A stretch of 49,194 bases of DNA from assembly GCA_903877165.1 (NCBI GenBank), contig CAIRCU010000023.1, positions 1-49,194 of the forward strand, given 5' to 3'. Source of the stretch: Methanobacteriota archaeon (GTDB lineage: Archaea; Thermoplasmatota; E2; DHVEG-1). A program made the translations under genes and the position numbers. Below are positions 16,968 through 26,387 of this stretch, piece after piece (position 1 is the first letter of the stretch; each line of letters starts with the position of its first letter). The notes under the pieces were generated by a model, which saw only the letters and a list, made by a program, of their open reading frames with translations, did no database searches and was not told the DNA's origin.

Positions 16968-17003
16968 CGGAACTGAACCGTTCAATACCGAAATATTTAT
17001 AAA
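16968..17003 (+). promoter_or_regulatory. padR promoter: 23-base dyad directly upstream of the TATA box
   Basis: CGGaacTGAAC-C-GTTCAataCCG (16968-16990) is an interrupted palindrome with 8 of 11 positions per arm symmetric. It abuts TATTTATAAA (16994-17003), the TATA box. The TATA box predicts transcription starting at the padR GTG codon (17027), so the mRNA would be leaderless. The dyad covers the BRE site, where a bound PadR dimer would block TFB. Autoregulation is common for PadR proteins. Confidence 0.6.
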
Positions 17004-17026
17004 TTGGTCTTTACTTACCCGGCCTC

Positions 17027-17509
17027 GTGTCCAACATCATGAATTTTGAAACTCATAACGGGCAACAGAGAGGAATACTCACTATGTACCTCCTCTGTTC
17101 CTTAAAAAAGAAACCAAAATCTGGATATGAAATCATTTCAGAAATTAAAGAAAAAACCGAAGGAACCTGGGTGCCAAGCAAGGGAACTATCTATCCTCTT
17201 TTAAAACAGTTGGAAAAAGGAGGACTCATTAAAGTAAAAAGCAAAGGCAAACGAGCAAAAAATATCTTTGAAATTACACCCAATGGCAAAAAAATGATAC
17301 TCCAGGTAAAAAAACAAGGGGAGCACATGATGAAAAAATTCATGAAGTTTAGAAATTTAATGACCGATGTCATCGAGGAAGATAATGAAGCAACCTCGAC
17401 GATGATGCAAATACAAAACGCCGTATTCATGTCATCCAAAGAAAAAAAGTACGAAGTAATAAGAATACTAAAGCGTTGCGCATCTGATTTGCAGAAGGAG
17501 ATAATTTAA
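17027..17509 (+). CDS. PadR family transcriptional regulator
   Basis: The 160-residue protein has the PadR winged helix: GILTMYLLCSLKKKPKSGYE, then WVPSKGTIYPLLKQLEKGGL and the wing KGKRAKNIFEITPNGKK. A C-terminal helical tail probably dimerises. PadR proteins often repress an adjacent transporter or efflux operon. Here the secreted protein and ABC transporter genes follow directly, with only one base between padR and the next ATG. The TATA spacing supports leaderless initiation at GTG 17027; ATG 17039 is an alternative. Lysine-rich composition and A/T-ending codons differ from the phosphate genes to the left. Confidence 0.88.
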   Translation: MSNIMNFETHNGQQRGILTMYLLCSLKKKPKSGYEIISEIKEKTEGTWVPSKGTIYPLLKQLEKGGLIKVKSKGKRAKNIFEITPNGKKMILQVKKQGEHMMKKFMKFRNLMTDVIEEDNEATSTMMQIQNAVFMSSKEKKYEVIRILKRCASDLQKEII

Positions 17510-17510
17510 T

Positions 17511-18797
17511 ATGAAAAAAATAATAACAACAGCCATTCTATCGACACTGATCCTCAGTGCATTCGTATCCCTGTATATTCCCACCGTGCAGGCAAGTCCA
17601 GCTGTCATGATCGCACAATACCAGTTATCCCCAGAAATCCTCATGCCTGGTGATACCGCGGTGTTAACCCTTGAGGTGAGAAACGCAGAAATCGCGTCAC
17701 AATCGACACAATCCATCAGTGGTACAGATACAACAACTACTACGGGCACCCTTGGTGTTGATATCAATGATATCTGGGTTGTTCCTGCACAATCCGGAGG
17801 AAAACAAATACGCGCGACAGCAAACTATGAAGACATCGGCCATCTTGCCGCAGGAGCAAGCATCGAGATAAACTTCATCCTTCTTGTCGATAAAAACATG
17901 AGTGAGGGAATATATTTTCCCATTGTCAATATTGATGTCAGCAGTGGCACAGATGTCGTCTATCCTCTTTTAGTCAAAGTAAGTAATGCTTCAGTCGATA
18001 TCCTCCCAACCAGTGTACCGTCGAAAATCTCTAACGGTGGAACAACAGAACTGACCGTAACAGCGGTAAACAAAAGAGAAAACGCAGTAAAAGAAGTCAT
18101 TATCACCCCGCATGGAGACGGCGTCGAATTCGTCCCACAGAGTTATTTCATAGGATCACTCGCTGCAGAGACATCGGAAGACGTAATTTTTTCGGCAAAA
18201 CCCATGGAAACAAGAGCGGGCAATATTTCCTTTTCAGTGAACTACAAGAATGGGGATACTCTGCATACAAATGCATTAGTCGCTCCACTCTCCGTCATCG
18301 AGGCGTTGGATGTTGCGCCGATTATTACCAATTTCCCCCGTAGTATCACGAAAGGCGGCTCCTCTCAGATTAATATCGAGGTCTATAACGCAAAAACAGA
18401 GAAGATCACAGGCGTTCTCGTTACCCCTATCTGTAATGCGACGGTGATTCCCTCGCAATATTTTATCGGCTCAATGGATCCTGATGATGTGTTCTCCGCA
18501 TCGTTTGACATCTACACAGACACGGTTGGATACGGAACGCAAATCATTGGATTCAAAGTCTCCTTCAAACAGGGAAATGACTATTACGAGACCCCATTGG
18601 TCAGTAAAACATTTGCCGTGGTCTCCGGGCCTGGAGCAAGTTACCAATCCTCTGGTAGTGCAAGTAGCACATCTGGATCAAGTGGCGTTCAGACACCCTC
18701 GTTAACTGTGTGTGTAACATCATTGATTCTTATCATCGTTGTCATCGCTGTGCTCGTAGTCCTCTATATGCGGTGGAGAAAACGAAGGAAGGCGTAA
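17511..18797 (+). CDS. Secreted, membrane-anchored protein of an ABC transporter operon (COG1361-like)
   Basis: The 428-residue product has a signal peptide (MKKIITTAILSTLILSAFVS), a series of beta-sandwich segments with CARDB/S-layer-type patterns, a Ser/Gly-rich linker near residues 378-398, a membrane helix (VCVTSLILIIVVIAVLVVLY) and a basic tail RWRKRRKA. It is therefore outside the cell with a C-terminal anchor. Proteins of this type are encoded with MacB-like ABC genes in archaea and may act as the external partner of the transporter. ATG start with AAGGAGAT 8 bases upstream. Its stop overlaps the ATPase start (TAATG). The substrate is unknown. Confidence 0.8.
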   Translation: MKKIITTAILSTLILSAFVSLYIPTVQASPAVMIAQYQLSPEILMPGDTAVLTLEVRNAEIASQSTQSISGTDTTTTTGTLGVDINDIWVVPAQSGGKQIRATANYEDIGHLAAGASIEINFILLVDKNMSEGIYFPIVNIDVSSGTDVVYPLLVKVSNASVDILPTSVPSKISNGGTTELTVTAVNKRENAVKEVIITPHGDGVEFVPQSYFIGSLAAETSEDVIFSAKPMETRAGNISFSVNYKNGDTLHTNALVAPLSVIEALDVAPIITNFPRSITKGGSSQINIEVYNAKTEKITGVLVTPICNATVIPSQYFIGSMDPDDVFSASFDIYTDTVGYGTQIIGFKVSFKQGNDYYETPLVSKTFAVVSGPGASYQSSGSASSTSGSSGVQTPSLTVCVTSLILIIVVIAVLVVLYMRWRKRRKA

Positions 18798-19480
18798 TGA
18801 CCAAGGACGTCATTGTCACACAGCACATCTCAAAAACCTATGGCAGACCCCCGCTGCAGGTCTTCGCACTGCGAGAGACCAATCTCGATATTAAACAGGG
18901 GGATTACATCGCCATTATCGGCCCATCGGGATCCGGGAAATCAACCCTAATGAATCTCCTGGGATGTCTTGATAAACCTAGTACTGGTAAGATCTTCATC
19001 GATGGGAGTGACGTATCGACGTTAAATGAAAAAGAGCTTGCTCGTATACGACGGGAGAAGATTGGATTTATTTTTCAAAAATACAATCTGATTCCTACGT
19101 TGAATGCGTTGGAGAATGTTGAGCTCTCCATGGGGTTTGCTGGCGTCGATTCTCAGACGCGGACGAAGAAAGCGAAGCAGCTTCTGGAGATGGTCGAGCT
19201 TTCGAAACGCTTGACGCATAAACCATCTGAGATGAGTGGTGGTGAACAGCAGCGAGTAGCGATTGCGCGTGCGCTTGCAAATAGTCCTTCGATTATTCTT
19301 GCGGATGAACCGACAGGGAATGTCGATACGAAATCAGGGGAGAATATTATGCGTATTTTAGAGGATGTCAATAGGAAAGGGGAGACCATCATCGTCGTGA
19401 CGCATAATATGGCGATTGCTCAGCGTGCGAAACGATTGCTTCGGATCCAGGATGGAGAGGTACGGGAGGATCATGTTTAG
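18797..19480 (+). CDS. ABC transporter ATPase, MacB/LolD type
   Basis: The 227-residue ATPase has Walker A GPSGSGKST, signature MSGGEQQRVAIARAL and Walker B ILADEPTGNVD, with the GNVD ending typical of MacB/LolD/FtsE-like ATPases. These power mechanotransmission by an FtsX-type permease and not classic transport through a channel. I start at ATG 18797, which shares its A with the TAA stop of the upstream gene; GGAAGG is 6 bases upstream. The 3' end overlaps the permease gene by 8 bases. It functions with that permease and probably with the secreted protein before it. Confidence 0.95.
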   Translation: MTKDVIVTQHISKTYGRPPLQVFALRETNLDIKQGDYIAIIGPSGSGKSTLMNLLGCLDKPSTGKIFIDGSDVSTLNEKELARIRREKIGFIFQKYNLIPTLNALENVELSMGFAGVDSQTRTKKAKQLLEMVELSKRLTHKPSEMSGGEQQRVAIARALANSPSIILADEPTGNVDTKSGENIMRILEDVNRKGETIIVVTHNMAIAQRAKRLLRIQDGEVREDHV

Positions 19481-20690
19481 GGATCACGTGAAGATCGCTG
19501 TAAAAAACCTGAGGAATCGCATGTCGCGATCGTTGTTGACATTACTTGGTATCGCGATTGGGATTATGGCGATTATCTCCCTGATGGCTCTTGGTGAAGG
19601 TATGCAGCAGGCGGTCACCGGTGAGCTCTCGTCGTTATCTGATGTCATCATTGTGTCCACCGGCGGTGGTGGTTTCTCCACGTTTGGTGGTGGAGGATCA
19701 ACATCAAACGGTGAATATTTTACACAGCGGGATGTTGCGGATATTCAGCGTCTCCAGGGTGTCAAAGAAGTGAGTACACAGTTAGCGAGTTCTGGTCTCG
19801 CGGAATATAATGGCAAGACGACGATCGTGTCTCTGACGGGTATGGATATTAGCGTCATGCGGCTTCAATACGCGAGTCAGAATCTGGAGGCGGGGGGATT
19901 CCTCAATGAAGGTGAACAGAACGAGATTATGATTGGTTATGGTATCGCACATAATACCTTTGATGCCAATATTTCTGTTGGAGGAAGAATCAAGATTAAC
20001 GGTGAGAAGTTTTTTGTCAGCGGTATTTTCGGAAAACAGGGCATGGGCGGTACATCCTCAGACTCTCTGGTGCTGATGAGTTCCCGTGATTTTCAGAAAT
20101 TAACGGGTCAGAGCAACATCAGTCTAATTTATTTGCGTGTGTACAACGTCAATGACGCAGAATCCATTGCCACCTCCATTCAAAATACCATCAACGGTAA
20201 CCACGGGCAGAAAGACTTTGCGACAGCAACCACCATGACCTCTATTCTGAAGACCGTTCAGTCTATTATTGGAATCCTTCAGTTGGTGCTCGTCGCTATT
20301 GCATCCATCGCCCTTGTCGTTGCCTCGATTGGAATTATGAATACGATGTTGACCTCAGTCATGGAGCGGACGAGAGAAATTGGTATTATGAAAGCAATTG
20401 GTGCAACCAACCTGGATATTATGAGTATCTTTATTATTGAAGGAATGCTGGTCAGTAGCATTGGGGGTATTATCGGTATTATCCTTGGAGTGTTTGGATC
20501 CCAGGGGCTTACGATGATTCTCAATAGTTATATGAGCATGGGCGGTTCATCAAGGCTCACTCCCATCATCACACTTACGTCGGTGGTTCTTGCGGTAACT
20601 GTCTCCATTATTGTCGGTGTTCTCTCCAGCCTGTACCCAGCGTGGAAGGCCGCTCGGATGAGCCCGATTGAAGCCGTTCGCTATGAATGA
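19473..20690 (+). CDS. ABC transporter permease, MacB/FtsX family
   Basis: The 405-residue permease has one N-terminal helix (SLLTLLGIAIGIMAIISLMA), a large external MacB-type periplasmic-core domain of roughly 210 residues, and three C-terminal helices. Between the helices is the family's coupling motif, ERTREIGIMKAIGATNLDIM. The start is ATG 19473, behind GGGAGGA and overlapping the ATPase gene. Together with genes at 17511 and 18797 it makes a complete MacB-like unit. Possible roles are export, or signalling across the envelope; an outer-membrane partner is not expected in archaea. Confidence 0.94.
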   Translation: MFRDHVKIAVKNLRNRMSRSLLTLLGIAIGIMAIISLMALGEGMQQAVTGELSSLSDVIIVSTGGGGFSTFGGGGSTSNGEYFTQRDVADIQRLQGVKEVSTQLASSGLAEYNGKTTIVSLTGMDISVMRLQYASQNLEAGGFLNEGEQNEIMIGYGIAHNTFDANISVGGRIKINGEKFFVSGIFGKQGMGGTSSDSLVLMSSRDFQKLTGQSNISLIYLRVYNVNDAESIATSIQNTINGNHGQKDFATATTMTSILKTVQSIIGILQLVLVAIASIALVVASIGIMNTMLTSVMERTREIGIMKAIGATNLDIMSIFIIEGMLVSSIGGIIGIILGVFGSQGLTMILNSYMSMGGSSRLTPIITLTSVVLAVTVSIIVGVLSSLYPAWKAARMSPIEAVRYE

Positions 20691-20745
20691 GCCCTATGTG
20701 GCGTGGAAGGTCTTTTATCTGAGGGAGTGATGTCCGCCGCCGAGA

Positions 20746-21759
20746 ATGAATCAAGCTACGTTCGTCCAGACGCTTCAGCAGACGCACGTGCTCCTCCCTC
20801 CGCTTACGGGATATACCGATTATCCCTACCGTGTCGTCCTTGCGTCGTTTCACCCCGGGTTTCTCACCACGGAAATGGTGCATTCGTCGGCGGTCGTACG
20901 GCGCAATGCACGGACGATGCTGATGCTGAAGCGTGTCGAGGGTCCGCAGGCGAATGGCGTCCAGGTACTCGGACGGAACCCTGAGGAGATGGTTGCCGCA
21001 GCGAAGTTCATCGTCTCCGAAGGTTTCGATTTCCTTGATGTGAACATGGGGTGCACTTCCCGTAAGGTCACGAGGCGAGGGGAGGGCGTTGCCCTCATGC
21101 GCGATGAGGAGCATGCGGCTCGTCTCATCTCGGCGCTCGTCAACGCCGTGGATGTCCCCGTAACCGCGAAAATACGCCTCGGCCCGACGCCATCCAAGCA
21201 AAACTACCTGTCGCTGTGCCGGCGACTCCAGGATGCAGGGGTGACGGCAATTACCATCCATGGGCGGACCGGGGATCATAAGTTCGCACCGCTGACTAAT
21301 CAATCCTACATCACCGAAGCGGTGGCTGATCTGCAGGTTCCAGTGATTGCGAACGGTGGGATCTCGTCTGGCGGTATCGCCTGTACTATATTACATCAGA
21401 CGAGGTGCGCAGCTGTGATGCCCGGGCGGTACCTAATCGGCAACCCCTGGCTAGTCGGTGAGATCCACAGCGCGATTCAAGAGACCCCGTACCAGCCTCC
21501 CTCTTTCGAGGAGCGTAAAGAAGTCTGTCGCCGCCATTTCGAGTTGTTAACCAGCTGCTACGGCTGTCATGGTGCAGCGATTCGCATGCGCGGAATTTTC
21601 TCCCATTATTTTCCTTTCATCCGCAATAGGGCGGCCTTCAACCGTGACGTTCATCTGATGGAGTATGCAGAGTTTCAGCGTCTTCTCCAAACACTGGATG
21701 ATTCCCCCTGGATTTCTACCCGGGAAACAGGTCAAAAAACGATACATGACGGGTATTGA
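20746..21759 (+). CDS. tRNA-dihydrouridine synthase family protein
   Basis: Dus enzymes reduce uridine to dihydrouridine in tRNA using FMN. The 337-residue protein has the TIM-barrel opening PLTGYTDYPYRVV, the active-site strand FDFLDVNMGCTSRKVTRRGEG with the conserved Cys, and the FMN-phosphate blocks TIHGRTGDHKF and VIANGGISSG. The usual GCP after the Cys reads GCT here, a small departure. The length is typical. A TATA-like CTTTTATC (about 20711-20719) predicts a very short leader before ATG 20746. It is monocistronic or lightly linked to the radical SAM gene 140 bases downstream. Confidence 0.9.
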   Translation: MNQATFVQTLQQTHVLLPPLTGYTDYPYRVVLASFHPGFLTTEMVHSSAVVRRNARTMLMLKRVEGPQANGVQVLGRNPEEMVAAAKFIVSEGFDFLDVNMGCTSRKVTRRGEGVALMRDEEHAARLISALVNAVDVPVTAKIRLGPTPSKQNYLSLCRRLQDAGVTAITIHGRTGDHKFAPLTNQSYITEAVADLQVPVIANGGISSGGIACTILHQTRCAAVMPGRYLIGNPWLVGEIHSAIQETPYQPPSFEERKEVCRRHFELLTSCYGCHGAAIRMRGIFSHYFPFIRNRAAFNRDVHLMEYAEFQRLLQTLDDSPWISTRETGQKTIHDGY

Positions 21760-21899
21760 AACCTATTTTTATAGGATAGTTCATTACGGGTTTGAAGAAA
21801 GGCTTTGTGAGGGCCTCTACAGCAGTTGGCTACAGAATGGTCTACGAGGGCCAACGATAATGCACGAAGAACCACTGAATCACAGCAGGGGGAAATTGA

Positions 21900-23402
21900 A
21901 TGGTCAAAGTCATCTTGACCGCGGACAAGACACTTACATCCGAATACAACAAGCACGTGTTCCTCGGGTTTGCCGCGTGCGCGCCTAGTTTCATCCCCAC
22001 GTGGCTATATGAATTGATTTTCTGTCCGCCCACGCCTCTTGAGGATGGCAGGTTGCGTTATGCTCATTGTGGTCAGCGGAAGATCGAGGCCTCGCTGCTA
22101 GCCAGCGGCTTCTCCGAGGAGGACGTCGCGGTCGTACCCCCATGGCTGCTGAACCAGACGATAACCAAAGATACCAAGGTCATTGGGATTACTACGCATG
22201 ACCCACTCGGGCTCGGACCGGCGTCTACCACGTTCAGTCAGCTTGGCGGCAAGGAGGCGTACACCTCGATTTACTTCCGTCGACTCATCAGTACACCGAA
22301 GATCCGCGATTATGGGGTGAAGGTCATCGTCGGCGGCGCCGGCTCCTGGCAGCTCACCGATGAGCGGATTATGGCCAAGCTTGGCATCGACAGCGTCGTC
22401 ATCGGAGAAGGGGAGATCACTGCCGTGGACCTCGTGAAGAAAGCGATTGCTGGTGAGAAGCTGCCGATGATCGTGCAAGGCGAGGTAGCCCCCATGGAAC
22501 GGATCCCTCAGATCAGGAATCCGACTCTAAACGGATTAATTGAGATCGCCCGTGGCTGCGGGCGCGGCTGTCGGTTCTGCACGCCGACCATGACGCACTA
22601 CCGCTGTTTCCCCATCGACTACATCATGCAGGAGGCCCGTTTGAATATAGAGGCGGGCGTGGGGATCATCTTCCATGCGGAGGATGTCTTACGGTACAAG
22701 GCGAAAGGCTTCACTCCAAACGAGAACGAGGTGGTCGACCTCTTCACCGAGGGACGGAAGCTGACCTCAAGCATCGGCATCAGTCATTTCGCCCATGCAT
22801 CCGTGGTCGCCAAGCCGACGCTGATTGAGCGGCTGTCGGAGATCATGGAGGTCGGGTCGCGGTCTTGCCCGTTCATCAGCGGCCAGGTCGGTATCGAGAC
22901 CGGTTCGCCGCGAATCATCGCCAGTCAGATGAAAGGGAAGGTCAAACCGTTCGCCCCTGAGGCATGGCCGGATGTCGTCCGGGAGTCGCACCAGATTCTT
23001 GCGCAGAACAAATGGATTCCCGCGGAGACCCTGATTATCGGGCTTCCCGGCGAGAAACCCAAGGATGTCGAGCAGACACTGGATTTAATCTACGACTTAG
23101 GGAAATACAAATCGCTGATTGTCCCGTTGTTCTTCGTCCCGCTGGGCAACCTGCAGGGGAAAGGGTTCTTCACCTTGAAGGATGCAACGCCGCTGCACTG
23201 GCAGCTGCTGGGCGCCTGCATCTCCCATGACTTGAAATGGGTGCCGTCGATTGCGGATGAGAATCTCAAAGCCGTCGAGATGAACCCCATGAAACGCTGG
23301 GCGATCAAACAGGTGATCCGGTACATAGACCGGCGGCTGACGCCGTATTTGAAGCTCATGGCGGAGGGGACGAACCCGCTGACGACCTTGATGACGGATT
23401 GA
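21900..23402 (+). CDS. Radical SAM protein with B12-binding-like N-terminal domain
   Basis: The 500-residue protein has the radical SAM cluster motif Cys220-x3-Cys224-x2-Cys227 (RGCGRGCRFCTP), which binds a 4Fe-4S cluster and SAM. Before it, about residues 90-190 have a Rossmann-like pattern (VIGITTHDPLG, VIVGGAGSW, VVIGEGE) as in B12-binding domains of this class; the DxHxxG cobalamin motif is not evident. After it, the barrel contains GIETGSPRI and ETLIIGLPGE. Such proteins include methyltransferases and MiaB-like enzymes; I cannot assign a substrate. ATG start with GGGGGA 7 bases upstream. Confidence 0.85.
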   Translation: MVKVILTADKTLTSEYNKHVFLGFAACAPSFIPTWLYELIFCPPTPLEDGRLRYAHCGQRKIEASLLASGFSEEDVAVVPPWLLNQTITKDTKVIGITTHDPLGLGPASTTFSQLGGKEAYTSIYFRRLISTPKIRDYGVKVIVGGAGSWQLTDERIMAKLGIDSVVIGEGEITAVDLVKKAIAGEKLPMIVQGEVAPMERIPQIRNPTLNGLIEIARGCGRGCRFCTPTMTHYRCFPIDYIMQEARLNIEAGVGIIFHAEDVLRYKAKGFTPNENEVVDLFTEGRKLTSSIGISHFAHASVVAKPTLIERLSEIMEVGSRSCPFISGQVGIETGSPRIIASQMKGKVKPFAPEAWPDVVRESHQILAQNKWIPAETLIIGLPGEKPKDVEQTLDLIYDLGKYKSLIVPLFFVPLGNLQGKGFFTLKDATPLHWQLLGACISHDLKWVPSIADENLKAVEMNPMKRWAIKQVIRYIDRRLTPYLKLMAEGTNPLTTLMTD

Positions 23403-23555
23403 CGTGCAACGCTTGCTGGTCGCTATCCCTCTCGCAACTGTCGTGATGTTGTCGGAATCGGAGCCGTACGCTCTCGGCGACGCTGACCGTTTTTACCCCC
23501 CCATGATGGGCGCCCTGCACTGTCAAATACAGCCGAATGCATATCGTTTGGTAGG

Positions 23556-24326
23556 ATGAACTATCTGGGGACCTCCGGTTGGTACTACGACCATTGGGCC
23601 AGTCGATTCTACCCGACGGGTCTGTCGAAAGGCGACTGGCTCCCGTACTATTGCACGAGGTTCAATACCGTCGAGGTCAACGCCTCCTTCTATCGACTCC
23701 CTTCCAAGGCCATGGTTGCCGGATGGCGTACGAAAACTCCTGAGGACTTCGTCTTTTCTTTCAAGGGTAGTCGTCTCGTCACCCATCAAAGAAAATTGAA
23801 GGGGACGACCGAGGACCTCACCAGGTTCTACACCCGCATCAGGAACATCGGGGAGAAACTTGGGGTCATTCTGTGGCAGCTGCCGCCGAGCCTGCAGAAA
23901 GACCTTCCGCTGCTGGAATCGTTCCTCGCAGACCTCGACCCTGGGCTCCGACAGGCGATTGAGTTTCGCCATGCGAGCTGGTTGACCCCAGAAACCTATG
24001 GCCTCCTGGAGCGGTATCAGGTAGGACTGTGCATCGTGAGTTCCCCGACCCTCCCGGTCGTCATGAAAACGACGACTTCGTTTGCGTACCTCCGTTGGCA
24101 TGGAGGAACCCTCTTGTACGCAACGAACTACCGCAACGATGAGATCAAAGCGTGGGCTGCTAGCATTACTAGGCTTCCGGTGGACGATGTCTACGGGTAC
24201 TTCAACAACGACGCCTTCGCGTACGCCCCGAAAAACTGCCTGGAGCTGAAAGCGGTCTTGAAGCAGCAAACTCAAGCAGACTATACAGAGAACCAGGAGA
24301 CAAACGGAAAATCGCATCCATTCTGA
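23556..24326 (+). CDS. DUF72 (YecE-like) protein
   Basis: The 256-residue protein matches the DUF72 family: the N-terminal GTSGWYYDHWASRFYP, FNTVEVNASFYRLPS, the middle GVILWQLPPSLQKD, and the C-terminal DVYGYFNNDAFAYAPKN. The fold is a TIM-like barrel. Biochemical function is not established. ATG start; a weak GGTAGG lies just before it. The 153-base gap upstream holds no gene I can see. A long open frame on the opposite strand covers the same bases but has no family features. Confidence 0.9.
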   Translation: MNYLGTSGWYYDHWASRFYPTGLSKGDWLPYYCTRFNTVEVNASFYRLPSKAMVAGWRTKTPEDFVFSFKGSRLVTHQRKLKGTTEDLTRFYTRIRNIGEKLGVILWQLPPSLQKDLPLLESFLADLDPGLRQAIEFRHASWLTPETYGLLERYQVGLCIVSSPTLPVVMKTTTSFAYLRWHGGTLLYATNYRNDEIKAWAASITRLPVDDVYGYFNNDAFAYAPKNCLELKAVLKQQTQADYTENQETNGKSHPF

Positions 24327-24424
24327 CCTGTCCTTCAGTCTTTTTTATGGAGATGGAAAAGCTTTCCCATCGAGCGATGGGGGGAGATATCTAAATAACG
24401 AGAATTGTGGATTGCAGGTATACC

Positions 24425-24982
24425 ATGGCTTCGTTGATACGTCTTCATGAAGGCATCTGTCGATGCACCGCCTGTCCTCTTGCCTGCAGCCGTCACCACG
24501 CGGTCCCTGGTGCTGGGCCTGTTTCAGCGCGCGCCATGCTGGTCGGTGAGGCGCCAGGTCGGGAGGAGGACGAACTCGGCCTTCCGTTCGTCGGCCGTTC
24601 AGGTAGATTCCTTGAGATGGTGCTGGCGGCTATCGGGCGGACGCGTGCGGAGTTCTTTATCACCTCGTCGGTGAAGTGCCGGCCTCCGCGGAATCGCCAG
24701 CCGCGGCCTGGTGAACTTGAGACGTGCAATAGTCTCTGGCTTTCCAAACAGGTCGCGTTGATCCGGCCGAAGCTTATCGTCTGTTTAGGCAGGGTGAGCG
24801 CCCAAACCTTTCTTGGCACCGTAGACCTTCGAACACAACATGGTACCGTGATCATCAAGGATCGCCAGGCTTATTTCATCACCTATCATCCTGCAGCGGG
24901 TATGCGGTTCCCTAAGATTCGTGAGGCGATGATCGCTGATTTTTCCGCACTTGATCGAATTCTTCAGAAGAAGCAGTCGTAG
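24425..24982 (+). CDS. udg: Uracil-DNA glycosylase, family 4 (4Fe-4S)
   Basis: This enzyme removes uracil from DNA. The four cluster cysteines are Cys14, Cys17, Cys85 and Cys101, the standard spacing of the family 4 enzymes. Motif A is GEAPGREEDELGLPFVGRSG (residues 41-60) and the second catalytic motif HPAA is at 155-158. With ATG at 24425 the product is 185 residues. A GTG at 24407 would add six residues, but a TATA box at about 24390-24397 predicts transcription from near 24419, after that GTG. The gene is monocistronic. Confidence 0.95.
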   Translation: MASLIRLHEGICRCTACPLACSRHHAVPGAGPVSARAMLVGEAPGREEDELGLPFVGRSGRFLEMVLAAIGRTRAEFFITSSVKCRPPRNRQPRPGELETCNSLWLSKQVALIRPKLIVCLGRVSAQTFLGTVDLRTQHGTVIIKDRQAYFITYHPAAGMRFPKIREAMIADFSALDRILQKKQS

Positions 24983-25042
24983 AATTTGTAGACACGGCAA
25001 CTTTTCACGGAGGAAATTCTCGTTATCCCTCTCGTGAGAATA

Positions 25043-25059
25043 CCCCTAAAAAGAAGGGG
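25043..25059. terminator. Short hairpin between udg and the ABC permease
   Basis: CCCCT (25043-25047) and AGGGG (25055-25059) form a 5-base stem with a 7-base loop. It sits in the 94-base gap between two convergent genes, 17 bases past the permease stop. On the minus strand the loop contains TCTTTTT. It may act as a terminator, but archaeal termination depends mostly on T-runs, so this is tentative. Confidence 0.3.
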
Positions 25060-25076
25060 AGTCGATCCTGTAGTCC

Positions 25077-26387
25077 TTATTCGTGACGGAGGGCGACGAC
25101 AGGATCCATCCGTGCGGCCTTGATGGCGGGCAGGACTCCTGCGAGAATCCCGGTCATGATGCCGACGAAGGTCGCCATGACAATCCAGTTATAAGCGAAC
25201 TTCACCGGGATAGCGCCTACGGCGTATGTCCCACCTAATGTACCGAGGTTTGCCTGGATGACTTGGACGACGAAAGTTGAGCCAACAATACCCATGATCG
25301 CACCGAGAATCGCCCCGATGGTGCCGATGACCGTCGACTGATACAAATACAGTCTCATGATGTCTCCGCGCTTCGCGCCGACGGCCATCATGATGCCGAT
25401 TTCCCTCGTCCGTTCAGTAACGGTGGCAAACATGATGTTCGCGATGCCGATGCCACCGACGATTAAGGAGATCATCGCGATGGCTGTGATGAACATAGTG
25501 ATAATTCCAAGGAGCTGGTCGATGCGCCCGATGATGTACTGCTGTGTTAGGACGACGAAATCTGCTTGGGGGTCCTTGTATTTTATTGCATCGGAGGAGC
25601 TGCTGTTTAGGTATTGGATAATCTCATTTTGTGCGTCCGTGACGTGGTTGCGGTCCGTGGCTGTCGCGTACAGGGCTGAAAAAACCGTGATTTTATGAAG
25701 GATTCCGCCGATATTTGAACCGCTGAACCCCTTGTAATAGGGGTCGATTGGGCAGATAATCGTTGGATGTAAAAATTGATTGATGATGGAGAAATTTTTT
25801 GGTTGCTCCAGAATTCCGACAATTTTCGCTTTGACTAACCCGCCATCTAGTTTCTTGATATAAATAGTGTCGCCGACCGTCAGTGCAGGTTTATCCGCGC
25901 CGAAAATTGTCGTCATTTCATGGGCGATGATAATTTCGTTTTTCCCCTCTTGGAACATGACTCCTTGCTCAATTTTTAAGCCAAGAACGTTGAGGATGTC
26001 GGGGGAGCTACAGTACGCGGTCTGGGATCCTGATTTCGACCAGTCATTGAAACCATTGCGTTTGTACAACCCTGATACTGGCCAGAGTCCAATCGGAGCC
26101 ACTGATTTCACATGAGTGAGGTTACCGATGTTATCCACGTCATTGGTGGTGAACACGCGGCTGAGGATGGAGAGTTGCGGCGGGTTTCCTGAGACGCCGG
26201 TGCCGACTACCATCCCGGTGGGGTCGAAGAAGTTCCACTGTTTCTCGATGTAGCTACTGACGGAGAGTCCAGCGCTGGTGACGATGATGACGGAGCCGAT
26301 GCCGATGATGACTCCGAGAAGAGTGAGGAATGACCGTAGTTTGTACGATCGTAGGGTGTGCAGGCTCATCCGGAAGATGTCTTTCAT
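25077..26387 (-). CDS. ABC transporter permease, MacB/FtsX family (second copy)
   Basis: The 436-residue permease has an N-terminal helix (FLTLLGVIIGIGSVIIVTSA), an external core domain of about 230 residues, and three C-terminal helices with ERTREIGIMMAVGAKRGDIM between them. The C-terminus ends AIKAARMDPVVALRHE, like other MacB permeases. Its ATG overlaps the ATPase stop by four bases. It is the same family as the permease at 19473 but clearly diverged, and this pair has no PadR or secreted-protein gene attached. Substrate unknown. Confidence 0.93.
   Translation of the reverse strand: MKDIFRMSLHTLRSYKLRSFLTLLGVIIGIGSVIIVTSAGLSVSSYIEKQWNFFDPTGMVVGTGVSGNPPQLSILSRVFTTNDVDNIGNLTHVKSVAPIGLWPVSGLYKRNGFNDWSKSGSQTAYCSSPDILNVLGLKIEQGVMFQEGKNEIIIAHEMTTIFGADKPALTVGDTIYIKKLDGGLVKAKIVGILEQPKNFSIINQFLHPTIICPIDPYYKGFSGSNIGGILHKITVFSALYATATDRNHVTDAQNEIIQYLNSSSSDAIKYKDPQADFVVLTQQYIIGRIDQLLGIITMFITAIAMISLIVGGIGIANIMFATVTERTREIGIMMAVGAKRGDIMRLYLYQSTVIGTIGAILGAIMGIVGSTFVVQVIQANLGTLGGTYAVGAIPVKFAYNWIVMATFVGIMTGILAGVLPAIKAARMDPVVALRHE

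Noticed and set aside
17189-17300. Possible rho-like or T-run terminators inside A-rich padR
   Set aside because: A-runs reflect Lys codons in the gene; no T-run on the coding strand.
20608-21303. 231-codon minus-strand frame opposite the dihydrouridine synthase and ABC permease genes
   Set aside because: It spans the ends of two clear genes on the other strand and shows no motif.
23523-24317. 264-codon open frame on the minus strand opposite the DUF72 gene
   Set aside because: It mirrors the codon structure of a well-conserved plus-strand gene and has no domain features; a by-product of GC-rich codon use.
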